From: Bacillota bacterium
Lineage (GTDB): Bacteria; Bacillota; Clostridia; Christensenellales; UMGS416
DNA: 64,000 nt
Direction of reading: 5' to 3'
NCBI GenBank assembly: GCA_023421955.1
Contig: JAEZSE010000041.1
Location: 1-64,000, forward strand
Shown here one piece after another: positions 33,690-41,826 of this stretch; within the stretch, counting starts at the first letter, position 1; every line of letters starts with the position of its first letter. Both the position numbers and the translations under genes were made by a program. The notes below the pieces were generated by a model that saw only the letters and a list, made by a program, of their open reading frames with translations, made no database searches and was not told where the DNA came from.

Positions 33690-34470
33690 CAAAGAAAGCC
33701 TCACCACGCTGCTCTACCCGCTGCTGTTTGGCGCACTGATCCTTGTGCTGTGGCAGACACAGTTGCTGCACAAGCTCCTGGGGGCAGACACCTTCACCCT
33801 GCCGCTGCCCACCCGCATCGTTATGATCATCGGCGACAACTGGGCCAAGATCCTGGACAATGTGCGCGCCACGGCGATCGTGGCCCTGTCCGGCCTGGTG
33901 CTGGGCTCGCTGCTGGGATACATGCTGGGTATGGTGGCCACCGCGTTTCCCAAATGGGGCGTGGGGGGGCTCACTGTGGTGGCAGCGTTCAACGCCATCC
34001 CGATCATCGCTATCGCGCCCATCCTCAACAACCTCACCAAGGATGTGAGCTCCGACCCCGATGTGCGCTCGATGATCGCTAAGATCCTGGTGGTCACGAT
34101 CACAACCACGGTATCGATGAGCATCAACGCCTACCGCGGGCTCACCGAGGTCAAGCCCTTCTCCGAAGACCTGATGAAGAGCTATGCCGCAACCCCGGCC
34201 ACGGTGTTCTTCAAGCTCCGGGTTCCAAACAGCGTGCCTTATATCTTCACGGCGCTCCGGGTGAGCGTGCCCGGCTCGGTAATCAGCGCGCTGGTCAGCG
34301 AATACTTCGCTGAATACATCATCGGCGTGGGCCGCCAGATCCGCGAAAACATCGTGCTGGCGCAGTATGCCACCGCCTGGGCGTATATCGCCGTGGCGTG
34401 CCTGATGGGAATTCTGATGTATGTGATGTTGCTGATTGCGGAAACCGCTCTGCTGAAAGGCCGCCGCTAG
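33667..34470 (+). CDS. ABC transporter permease (NitT/TauT type), second subunit
   Basis: The protein has 267 residues; GGAAGGTGA at 33651-33659 precedes ATG 33667. The BPD_transp_1 fold has about six membrane segments and the loop KPFSEDLMKSYAATPATVF near residue 160-180. It pairs with the upstream permease as a heterodimeric channel. The binding-protein gene follows after about 58 bases. Confidence 0.88.
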   Translation: MKPRKRIDKESLTTLLYPLLFGALILVLWQTQLLHKLLGADTFTLPLPTRIVMIIGDNWAKILDNVRATAIVALSGLVLGSLLGYMLGMVATAFPKWGVGGLTVVAAFNAIPIIAIAPILNNLTKDVSSDPDVRSMIAKILVVTITTTVSMSINAYRGLTEVKPFSEDLMKSYAATPATVFFKLRVPNSVPYIFTALRVSVPGSVISALVSEYFAEYIIGVGRQIRENIVLAQYATAWAYIAVACLMGILMYVMLLIAETALLKGRR

Positions 34471-34528
34471 CGGCCCGGTCAGCTTCAAATATAGCCCAAC
34501 ATTTCAAAATATAAAGGAGGCTCACCCA

Positions 34529-35713
34529 ATGAAGAAACAGTCCACAATCGCAAGGCTGGCCGCGCTGGTGCTGGCTTGCATGCTGGCGCTGGCTGCACTG
34601 GCTGGCTGCAGCACCGCCGCTCCCACCGCAGCACCCACCACCGCTCCGGCCACCGACACACCGGCCACGGAAGCGCCCGCCACCGAGGCTCCTGCCACCG
34701 AAGCGCCAGCCGGCAAGTATTACGCTGCCGACGCCACCGCCGAGACCATCGTGAAAGACGCCGCCGCCAAGGGCAAGGTGGGCAACTGGGGCCTGGGCAA
34801 CGAGTATGAAATCCAGGCGCTGCTTGCCAAGTATGGCCAGCCCACCACCTATCTCAGCCAGGCCTTTGACATGGACGGCTTTGATGACGACACCATCCTG
34901 CTGGCCTCTGCCATGACCTACAACGAGCTGGGCCTTGTGAAGAACAGCTACGACGGCGGCTACAAATACGGCGACGCCGTGAAGTTCATCGACATGAACG
35001 ATGAAGGCGTGGCAATGCTGGAAGACAACATCTTCACCACCAAGGCCTTTGCCCAGGCCAACCCCAACACCGTGAAAGCGTTCATCGCAGCTTCCATGAA
35101 GGGCTGGAAGTACGCCTGCGAAAACCCCGCCGAAGCGGCGCAGATCGTGTTTGACGCCGGCTCCTCCGTGTCCAGCGACCACCAGGTCTATATGGCTGCC
35201 GAGGTGAAGAAGCTCGTCGAGACCGACACCAAGGGCGTCACCGTGACCGAATACGGCAAACTGGATGACGGTGCCCTCCAGCAGACACTGGACCTCGCCA
35301 AGGCTTATATCCAGCTGGCGGACTCCGCCGCCGCCGACAAACTGAAGACCCTCACCCTTGACGACATCCGCGACGCTTCCTTCTGGGCCGCTGCCACCGC
35401 AGCTGGCTCCACGCTGGGCACCCCCGAAAAGAAAGATGTGACCATCCAGCTGAAGTGGCTGCCTCAGGCGCAGTTCATGGGCTACTATGTGGCCAAGGCC
35501 AAGGGCTACTATGACGAAGCGGGCCTGAATGTCACGATCACCCCCGGCGGCGGCGACATCAGTGAGACCACCGCTGTCTATACCGGCCAGGTGGACTTCG
35601 GCGTGACCTGGGTCAGCAACCTGATCGCGGCCAATGCCGGCGGTATGAACCTTGTGGAAGTGGCCCAGGTGTTCCAGCGCTCCGGGTTGGTGCTGGTTTA
35701 CAAGATCAACTAA
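34529..35713 (+). CDS. NMT1-type substrate-binding lipoprotein, circularly permuted
   Basis: The protein has 394 residues; AAAGGAGG stands before ATG 34529. The lipobox has Cys27 (LAALAGC), followed by a TPAP/ATEAP repeat linker to about residue 60. In usual NMT1/THI5-like binding proteins the mature chain begins with the QLKWLPQAQF block and later runs into GNWGLGNEYE. Here the order is reversed: residues 82-288 carry the second part (VGNWGLGNEYEIQALLAK to LDDIRDASFW), and residues 301-394 carry the first part (DVTIQLKWLPQAQFMGYY to FQRSGLVLVYKIN), after which the protein stops. Total length is near normal, so both lobes could still form. It is the extracytoplasmic receptor of the transporter above. 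Confidence 0.85.
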   Translation: MKKQSTIARLAALVLACMLALAALAGCSTAAPTAAPTTAPATDTPATEAPATEAPATEAPAGKYYAADATAETIVKDAAAKGKVGNWGLGNEYEIQALLAKYGQPTTYLSQAFDMDGFDDDTILLASAMTYNELGLVKNSYDGGYKYGDAVKFIDMNDEGVAMLEDNIFTTKAFAQANPNTVKAFIAASMKGWKYACENPAEAAQIVFDAGSSVSSDHQVYMAAEVKKLVETDTKGVTVTEYGKLDDGALQQTLDLAKAYIQLADSAAADKLKTLTLDDIRDASFWAAATAAGSTLGTPEKKDVTIQLKWLPQAQFMGYYVAKAKGYYDEAGLNVTITPGGGDISETTAVYTGQVDFGVTWVSNLIAANAGGMNLVEVAQVFQRSGLVLVYKIN

Positions 35714-35720
35714 GCCTGGC

Positions 35721-35815
35721 GGGCGGGGCGCTCTGCCCCGCCCAATAATCCCCCCTGCCGCTGTGGCGGCATCCCCCCTTGAATTTTTGCCTGCGGCAAA
35801 AACAAAGGGGGTAGG
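35721..35815. repeat. Hairpin cluster between binding-protein and dihydropyrimidinase genes
   Basis: GGGCGGGGC (35721-35729) pairs with GCCCCGCCC (35735-35743), probably ending or shielding the transporter transcript. Then TGCCGC/GCGGCA and a long C-rich/G-rich pairing (CCCCCTT...AAGGGGG enclosing TTTTTGCC/GGCAAAAA) follow up to about 35812. The rest of the 326-base gap up to 36040 has no gene. Confidence 0.5.
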
Positions 35816-36039
35816 GAGGCGAGGCGCTTGCAAGTTCCGCCTGGCGGCCGGCGGCAGAATGCTTGGCGGCAGCGGGCGGGATGTTTGAGGCGGATTCGTA
35901 CAAGCCGCCGAGTTACCGCCGCTGCGTTATCGGCATGTGCCGGACGCACAGGTCTTGGGAACTTGCCGCGCCTTCTCTGGCGGTTTTGGGCACTTTTGCC
36001 GCCGCCAAAAGTGCCATTAAGGAAAGGGAGGCCAATTAA

Positions 36040-37413
36040 ATGTCCTCATTGCTCATCAAAAACGGCACCATCGTCACCGCAAAGGAAAAATACCCCGCCG
36101 ACCTGCTAGTGTGTGACGACAAGATTGCCGCCATCGGCCTGGATTTAGTGGCTGATGACGCCGAAATCGTGGATGCCACCGGTCTTCTGGTGCTGCCCGG
36201 CGCCATCGACGTGCACACACACCTCGAAATGCCCTTCGGCGGCACCGTGTCGGCAGACAGCTACCTGGCCGGCACCAGGGCTGCCGCCTGTGGCGGCGTC
36301 ACCACGGTGTTTGACTACCCCATGCAGCGCCGGGGCAAGGGGCTTGTGGAAACGGTGAAAAGCCGCGACGCCTTGTGCGCCCCGCAGGCCTGCGTAGACT
36401 ACGCCTTCCACTGCATCATCACCGATTTGAACGGTGGCGAGCTCTTGGATGAGTTTGCCGATGCCGTGGCCTATGGCATTACTAGCTTCAAATGCTTCCT
36501 CGTGTATAAAAAGGAAGGCATGATGGTGGACGACGCCACGCTGATCAAGGTGATGCTCAAAGCCAAGGAGGTCGGCGCGATCACGAACCTGCATGCCGAA
36601 AACCCCGACGTCATTGATATGCACATCGAGCAGTTCAAGCGCGAGGGCAAACTGTCTCCATGGTATCACTACCTTTCCCGCCCCGAGTTTGTGGAGGCTG
36701 AGGCGGACAAGCGCGCCGTGCACTGGGCTGTGTCGATGAATACGCCGCTCTACATCGTGCACATGGCCGACAAAGAGGGCCTGGAGGCCGCCGTGGCCGC
36801 AAAATTGGCTGGTCATGATGTTTACATCGAAACCTGCCCCCATTACCTGGAATTCACCAATGAGGTTTACAAGCGCGAGGATGGCCGCAACTTCGTGTGC
36901 AGCCCGCCCATCAAGGGCCAGGAAAGCCAGGACGCGCTGTGGGCCGCCATCCAGAATGGCACCATCGACACCGTGGCCACCGACCATTGCCCATTCCAGA
37001 GTTATGAGAAGGATTGGGGAAAGGACGATTTCACCAAGATCCCCAACGGCTGCGCCGGCGTGGAGAACCTCTATCCCTACATGCTCTCCGCCGCCAACGA
37101 CGGCAGGATCACCTTTGAGCGGGCGGTGGAGCTGTGCGCGACCAACCCGGCCAGGCTCTTTGGCTGCGCCCAGAAGGGGTCGCTGGCCATGGGCAAGGAT
37201 GGCGACATCGTGCTTTATGACCCCAATAAGGAGTTCACGATTTCTGTGGATAACATGCACTCCGACTATGACCACACGATCTGGGAAGGTAAGACGCTGC
37301 ACGGTTACCCGGTCAAGACATTTGTGCGCGGGAAGCTTGTCTACGACAACGGCGCGTTTGTGGGTCAGCCAGGGTTCGGCAAGTATGTGAAGCGCCAGCC
37401 CAGGAAGGCATGA
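36040..37413 (+). CDS. Dihydropyrimidinase / D-hydantoinase family amidohydrolase
   Basis: The protein has 457 residues; AGGGAGG at 36025-36031 precedes ATG 36040. It is an amidohydrolase TIM barrel with a complete binuclear metal site: His59 and His61 in DVHTHLE, carboxylated Lys151 in TSFKCFLVYK, His185 in NLHAENPD, His241 in IVHMADKEG and Asp315 in ATDHCPF. It opens the ring of dihydrouracil/dihydrothymine (or a hydantoin) to the N-carbamoyl amino acid. The next gene overlaps or nearly overlaps its stop, and the M20 hydrolase two genes on would take its product. Confidence 0.93.
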   Translation: MSSLLIKNGTIVTAKEKYPADLLVCDDKIAAIGLDLVADDAEIVDATGLLVLPGAIDVHTHLEMPFGGTVSADSYLAGTRAAACGGVTTVFDYPMQRRGKGLVETVKSRDALCAPQACVDYAFHCIITDLNGGELLDEFADAVAYGITSFKCFLVYKKEGMMVDDATLIKVMLKAKEVGAITNLHAENPDVIDMHIEQFKREGKLSPWYHYLSRPEFVEAEADKRAVHWAVSMNTPLYIVHMADKEGLEAAVAAKLAGHDVYIETCPHYLEFTNEVYKREDGRNFVCSPPIKGQESQDALWAAIQNGTIDTVATDHCPFQSYEKDWGKDDFTKIPNGCAGVENLYPYMLSAANDGRITFERAVELCATNPARLFGCAQKGSLAMGKDGDIVLYDPNKEFTISVDNMHSDYDHTIWEGKTLHGYPVKTFVRGKLVYDNGAFVGQPGFGKYVKRQPRKA

Positions 37414-37415
37414 CC

Positions 37416-38930
37416 ATGAGCAGCAAGTATGGCGCACTTGTGATGGCAGAGGAAGCGGCGGGCTGTATGCTATGCAGCCCGGCCCCCTGCGCCGAGGCTT
37501 GCCCCAACGGGGTGCAGGCAGACCGTATCATCCGCGCACTTCGCTTTGAAAACCCATGGGGCGCAGCCACCCGTGTGACTGACCCGGCCCCCTGTGCAAG
37601 CTGTGCTGAAAAGCCCTGTATTTCCGCCTGCCTGAAAGGGCGCATCAACCGGCCAGTTGCCGTGGATAAATTGGTGGAGATTGCCGCCACACTGCCCAAG
37701 CCTGACGGACTGCCAGTGGATCTGTCCATAGATTTCTGTGGAATCCGTTGTGAAAACCCGTTCTTTCTGTCCTCCTCGGTGGTGGGCAGCAATTATGAGA
37801 TGGTCGCCAAGGCCTTCCGGATGGGTTGGGCCGGCGTGGCATTCAAGACGATCGGCGCGTTCGTGCCCGATGAAGTATCTCCGCGCTTTGACGCACTGAA
37901 GAAGGAAGCATTGCCCTTTGTGGGCTTTAAAAACATCGAGCAGATCTCCGAGCACACGCTTGCAGAAAACCTTGGATACTTGAAACAGCTCAAGCGCGAC
38001 TTTCCCGCCAAGGTGATCGTGGCCTCGATCATGGGCCGTGATGAGGCAGAGTGGACGAATCTCGCCCGGCTGGTCACTGATGCCGGGGCCGACATCATCG
38101 AGTGCAATTTCTCCTGCCCCCATATGGCGGAGGATGGCCTGGGCTCCGATGTGGGCCAAAACCCGGAGTTGGTGGCAGCGTTCACCAAGGCCACCTTGAA
38201 AGGCACCCATGTGCCTGTGCTGGCCAAGATGACGCCCAACACCGGCAACATGGAGCCGCCGGCCATTGCCGCTATGCAGGCCGGAGCCGCCGGTATCGCC
38301 GCAATCAACACAATCAAGAGCGTGATGAATGTCAACCTGGATTCCTTTTCGTCCGGCCCTGACGTGCGCGGCGTGACCAGTGTGGGCGGATATTCCGGCA
38401 AGGCGGTGAAGCCCATCGCGCTTAGGTTCATCCAGGCGATGAAGGCTTGCCCGGAGCTTGCCGAAGCGCCTGTCAGTGGTATGGGCGGTATCGAAACCTG
38501 GCGCGACGCCGCTGAGTTCATCGCCATGGGCTGCGAAAACATCCAGGTGACCACTGCTGTGATGCAATACGGTTACCGCATCATTGAAGACATGATTGAG
38601 GGCATGACCGCTTATCTCATGGATAAGGGATACGGCAGCATCGGCGAGATGGTGGGGAAGGCCCTGCCCAACATTGTGGATGCCGACAGCCTGGACCGCG
38701 CGAGCATCTGCTATCCCCGGTTTGACCGGAGCCGTTGCGTTGGGTGCGGGCGGTGCGCGGTGTCGTGCTACGATGGCGGGCACCAGGCCCTGAAGATGAG
38801 GGAGCGAAACGGCGGCGCGATGATGGATGCTGCAAAATGCGTAGGCTGCCACCTGTGCGTGGCGGTTTGCCCGGCCGGAGCAATCGTGCCCGGCGCGAGG
38901 GTCGAAAAGAAAGCCGCGGCAGTTGTGTAA
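37416..38930 (+). CDS. PreA-like dihydropyrimidine dehydrogenase with extra N-terminal Fe-S domain
   Basis: The protein has 504 residues; AGGAAGG at 37402-37408 fits ATG 37416 (ATG 37410 overlaps the previous stop). The N-terminus has C17-x2-C20-x4-C25-x3-C29 and C60, C63, C68, C72, like domain I of animal dihydropyrimidine dehydrogenase. Residues about 100-420 are an FMN-binding DHOD-like barrel. Two ferredoxin motifs (CVGCGRCAVSC and CVGCHLCVAVC) end the protein. The FAD/NADPH domains II-III are absent, and no PreT gene is in the window. In the animal enzyme the catalytic Cys lies in GLACGQ; here the block reads GLGSDVGQ with Val246 at that place. The reaction may therefore be uracil/thymine reduction by another donor, or a related one. 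Confidence 0.8.
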   Translation: MSSKYGALVMAEEAAGCMLCSPAPCAEACPNGVQADRIIRALRFENPWGAATRVTDPAPCASCAEKPCISACLKGRINRPVAVDKLVEIAATLPKPDGLPVDLSIDFCGIRCENPFFLSSSVVGSNYEMVAKAFRMGWAGVAFKTIGAFVPDEVSPRFDALKKEALPFVGFKNIEQISEHTLAENLGYLKQLKRDFPAKVIVASIMGRDEAEWTNLARLVTDAGADIIECNFSCPHMAEDGLGSDVGQNPELVAAFTKATLKGTHVPVLAKMTPNTGNMEPPAIAAMQAGAAGIAAINTIKSVMNVNLDSFSSGPDVRGVTSVGGYSGKAVKPIALRFIQAMKACPELAEAPVSGMGGIETWRDAAEFIAMGCENIQVTTAVMQYGYRIIEDMIEGMTAYLMDKGYGSIGEMVGKALPNIVDADSLDRASICYPRFDRSRCVGCGRCAVSCYDGGHQALKMRERNGGAMMDAAKCVGCHLCVAVCPAGAIVPGARVEKKAAAVV

Positions 38931-38961
38931 ACGGCTGCCGGACAGTTTGGAGGGTATGGCA

Positions 38962-40191
38962 ATGGCAACATGCAACCTGGAGAGAATGAGAGACAAGATT
39001 GACACGTTCAGTAAATTCGGTGACACCGGCCACGGCGGTGTTACGCGCTTCTCGCTGTCGCCGGAGGCGCTGGCAGCCCGCGCCGAATTCAAGCGAAGGA
39101 TGGAAGCTCTGGGGGCCACGGTGGTCAGCGATGACATGGCCAACCTTTACGCCACCATATCCGGTTCGGAAAACCTGCCGGCCATCCTCTCCGGCTCCCA
39201 CTTGGATTCGGTGCGGCAGGGCGGCAATTATGACGGCGTGCTGGGCGTGCTGGCAGCGATGGAGGCTTTGGAGACGATCGTCACCGAGAGCATCCCCCAC
39301 CGCCACCCGATCACCGTGGTGGTGTGGACCAACGAGGAGGGTGCCCGCTACGAGCCGGCAATGATGAGCTCCGGCGTGGTCACCGGCAAGTTCAACAAGG
39401 CTGAGATGCTCAAATCGGTTGCCAAAGACGACCCATCGATAACATTTGCCGACGCGCTGAAGGCCAGCGGCTACGACGGACGAGAGAGCAACCGCCTGTC
39501 GCCGGACAAGCACCTGGCGCTGGTGGAGCTGCACATTGAGCAAGGCCCTGTGCTGGAGAACGAGGGTGTGGAAATCGGTGTGGTAGAAGGCGTGTGCGGC
39601 ATGATCAACTATGAGTTCACCTTCACCGGCCAGGCCGGTCACGCCGGCACCACGCCAATGAAATATCGCCGCGACGCGCTCTATGCCGCCGTGAAGACGA
39701 TACAATACCTGCATGATGAGTTTGACGAGCTAGACAGCCGCCTGGTATATACCACCGGTAAAATTCACGCCCACCCCAATATCCACACGATCATCCCCGA
39801 TGAGGTGAAGTTCACGCTGGATGCCCGGCACCAAAACCCCGAGGTGTTGCAGCAGGTGCTGAAGATCATCCGCAAGATCCCCGATGAGGTGGAGAAGTGC
39901 AGAGTGAGCGTTCAGGAAGCCTGGTCACGCAAGACTGTGGCGTTCACACCAGAGCTGGTGGGCTATGTGGAAAAGAGCGCCCGTGACCTGGGCTACAGCT
40001 GCCGTCGGATCTACAGCGGCCCCGGTCATGACGCGCAGTATATTGTGGACGTGATCCCCACCACGATGATCTTTGTGCCCAGCGTCGGCGGCCACAGCCA
40101 CTGCGAGCTGGAATACACGCCGGCGGAGGCCTGCTGCAAAGGCGCAAACGTGTTGCTGAACACGCTGCTTGCGATCGACAGGCAGATGTAA
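38962..40191 (+). CDS. M20-family N-carbamoyl-beta-alanine / N-carbamoyl-amino-acid hydrolase
   Basis: The protein has 409 residues; GGAGGG at 38949-38954 fits ATG 38962. It is a di-zinc M20 peptidase fold with lid domain. Metal ligands are visible in GSHLDSVRQGGNYDG, TNEEGARY, VELHIEQGPVLE and GGHSHCELEYT. The lid contains GQAGHAGTTPM. Family members are beta-ureidopropionases, allantoate amidohydrolases and L-carbamoylases. In this cluster it would release NH3, CO2 and beta-alanine (or beta-aminoisobutyrate) from the ring-opened pyrimidine, the step before the aminotransferase at 29275. Confidence 0.9.
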   Translation: MATCNLERMRDKIDTFSKFGDTGHGGVTRFSLSPEALAARAEFKRRMEALGATVVSDDMANLYATISGSENLPAILSGSHLDSVRQGGNYDGVLGVLAAMEALETIVTESIPHRHPITVVVWTNEEGARYEPAMMSSGVVTGKFNKAEMLKSVAKDDPSITFADALKASGYDGRESNRLSPDKHLALVELHIEQGPVLENEGVEIGVVEGVCGMINYEFTFTGQAGHAGTTPMKYRRDALYAAVKTIQYLHDEFDELDSRLVYTTGKIHAHPNIHTIIPDEVKFTLDARHQNPEVLQQVLKIIRKIPDEVEKCRVSVQEAWSRKTVAFTPELVGYVEKSARDLGYSCRRIYSGPGHDAQYIVDVIPTTMIFVPSVGGHSHCELEYTPAEACCKGANVLLNTLLAIDRQM

Positions 40192-40252
40192 TCACTGCTT
40201 CATTGACAGCCATCTTGCCCTTTGCTATACCTGTGCTTTTTCCATAAGACTT

Positions 40253-40325
40253 GGAGAGATGTCCGAGCGGTTTGAGGAGCCGATCATGAAACTCGGTGAC
40301 CCCTAAAGGGGCTGTGGGGTCGCCG
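40253..40325 (+). pseudogene. Truncated tRNA-Ser (UGA-like) fragment
   Basis: The 5' acceptor GGAGAGA, a D-arm GTCCGAGCGG.., an anticodon arm with TGA at the anticodon position and a variable arm (ACCCC/GGGGC) are recognisable. The base before the anticodon is A instead of the usual T, one stem pair is broken, and similarity stops inside the T arm. The 3' acceptor half is missing. It is a relic and lies next to an integrase remnant. Confidence 0.7.
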
Positions 40326-40429
40326 CTAACAGATATCGAAGATATAAAGAAATATAGGAGGTTAAGCGCGGCAGTTTGTCTCTCGTAAACCAAATTTATA
40401 GAAATAAATAATAAGTCGTTTCGTGAAGA

Positions 40430-40680
40430 AAGATCAGGTAAGCGGTCGGTCGCTGAACATATTGTGTTGCTGGAGGCACTTCCCAAAGCGAAGGCTGTGG
40501 TGGTGATCCCGTGCTTCATCGGCACGCTGGTCGCCGCGAACATGCTGGCGCAGCTGTGCCACAGATCGTGAAACCGGATGTGGAGAAGCCCTTTTTCAAT
40601 AGCAGATTAAAGTGGGATGACACAAGCTGGGACGAATGATCTTGCCCAAAGCGTCAATGCACACATAACCAATCCGATCC
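40430..40680 (-). pseudogene. Eroded tyrosine integrase fragment
   Basis: On the minus strand, pieces in different frames read DRIGYVCIDALGKIIRP, then HFNLLLKKG, then LLHIRFHDLWHSCASMFAA, then SVPMK. They align in order with residues about 299-355 of the intact integrase at 6205-7386 (DRNGYVCVDALGNIQRP, HFNQQLKK, LRHIRFHDLRHSCASMLAA, GVPMK). Frameshifts and the Arg-to-Trp change in the HxLRH motif make it non-functional. The N-terminal half and the catalytic Tyr part are lost or unrecognisable. Confidence 0.8.
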
Positions 40681-40735
40681 AGCATAACTACAACGTTCTT
40701 GATAATCTAAGCTAAGCATCATTTCACCGATTGTC

Positions 40736-41668
40736 TTATTCTTTCTTCTCACTCTGCCTGATCCGCATTATTTTCAGGTATTGCATCGGAGGCATGCCGG
40801 TATATTTTTTAAACAACCTGCTGAAGTAATACTGGTTCTCAATGCCCACGTAGTAGCAAATTTCCATGAACTTATACGGTGTTGATGCGATGAGCTCTTT
40901 GGCCTTGTTAACCCGTGTCAGGTTTACATAGCCAAGGATCGGATAGCCCGTATACGCATGAAAAATCCTGTTCAGATAATCATAATTATTTCCGAACTTC
41001 TCTTCAATAAGCTTACTGTCGATCTTCAGGCGGTACTCCCTATGAATGAAGTTCATGATGTCCATCGCTCTGATGTATGCCTTTGGAAAGTGTATTTCGT
41101 TCTTTTCGATGTTCGTTGTTACAAATTCTCTTGAAAGAAGAATAAAGAGCCGGAGCACATTGGCGCTCACAAGGTTCTTATAGTCCTCATACTTGCTTTT
41201 GTAATCCTCAATGGAATCGTTCAGAATGTTAGAAATGTTCAGCAGTATTCCTGAGCCGGAATAATTGTAATGCTTGGGGAAGACGCAGTCTGAATCGGCA
41301 CCTGCGCTCTCGTCAAGAGAGTCATGTGTGAGAAATGCCCTGCGCTTGTCAAGGATAACGCGAGCTTGTTCGGTACTCATCTCGTCTGGAAGCTTCTTGA
41401 TACCATCATGCCTGAAGTGAATGAACCAGTATTCGCAGCATGCTGCCCTTGTACCATAATGTTGTACGCCTGGCTCCAAAAGCAACACATCTCCCCGGAC
41501 CAGGATAAAATCCGTGTCACCTTCGCGGATATACAGTTCTCCGCTCTTGATGATATACAGCACATATTCATCAAGAATCCGCGAAAAATGTTTCCATGGC
41601 TTTCGATAGTTCACAGAGCCGAGGAATCGAACCTTGGGCAGAATACTTGTATCAACAAGGAAAGTCAT
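40736..41668 (-). CDS. AraC-family transcriptional regulator
   Basis: The protein has 310 residues; GAGGT stands before ATG 41668. The N-terminal cupin sensor (about 20-110) includes LDEYVLYIIKSGELYIREG and VRGDVLLLEPGVQHYG. The C-terminal double HTH AraC domain (about 205-300) includes FHAYTGYPILGYVNLTRVNK and YYFSRLFKKYTGMPPMQYL. It is divergent from the sugar ABC/GH66 operon and probably controls it in response to a glucan-derived sugar. The motif-recognition region is complete. Confidence 0.9.
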   Translation of the reverse strand: MTFLVDTSILPKVRFLGSVNYRKPWKHFSRILDEYVLYIIKSGELYIREGDTDFILVRGDVLLLEPGVQHYGTRAACCEYWFIHFRHDGIKKLPDEMSTEQARVILDKRRAFLTHDSLDESAGADSDCVFPKHYNYSGSGILLNISNILNDSIEDYKSKYEDYKNLVSANVLRLFILLSREFVTTNIEKNEIHFPKAYIRAMDIMNFIHREYRLKIDSKLIEEKFGNNYDYLNRIFHAYTGYPILGYVNLTRVNKAKELIASTPYKFMEICYYVGIENQYYFSRLFKKYTGMPPMQYLKIMRIRQSEKKE

Positions 41669-41715
41669 TACAACCTCAATAGTCGTTTTTGTGCAAATAA
41701 CTACTGAAAGCAATA

Positions 41716-41744
41716 TTTACTGACTGGTATCTTCCGCCTATAAT
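41716..41744 (+). promoter_or_regulatory. Promoter of the sugar ABC/GH66 operon
   Basis: TTTACT (41716-41721), 17 bases, TATAAT (41739-41744). Downstream, AACGCC-TTA-GGCGTT (41772-41786) is a perfect palindrome about 20 bases after the expected start, which looks like an operator. Confidence 0.55.
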
Positions 41745-41826
41745 TTCAATCATAAAGTGTACAAATAATATAACGCCTTAGGCGTTGGAAATCAACATGT
41801 GCTACAATAAAATGAGGAGGATGGAC

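Noticed and set aside
36145..37437. Minus-strand open frame of 430 codons over the dihydropyrimidinase gene
   Set aside because: The plus-strand gene has a complete metal site and a ribosome site; the antisense frame has neither.
40253..40325. Functional tRNA gene
   Set aside because: The 3' half is missing, the base before the anticodon is wrong and a stem pair is broken.
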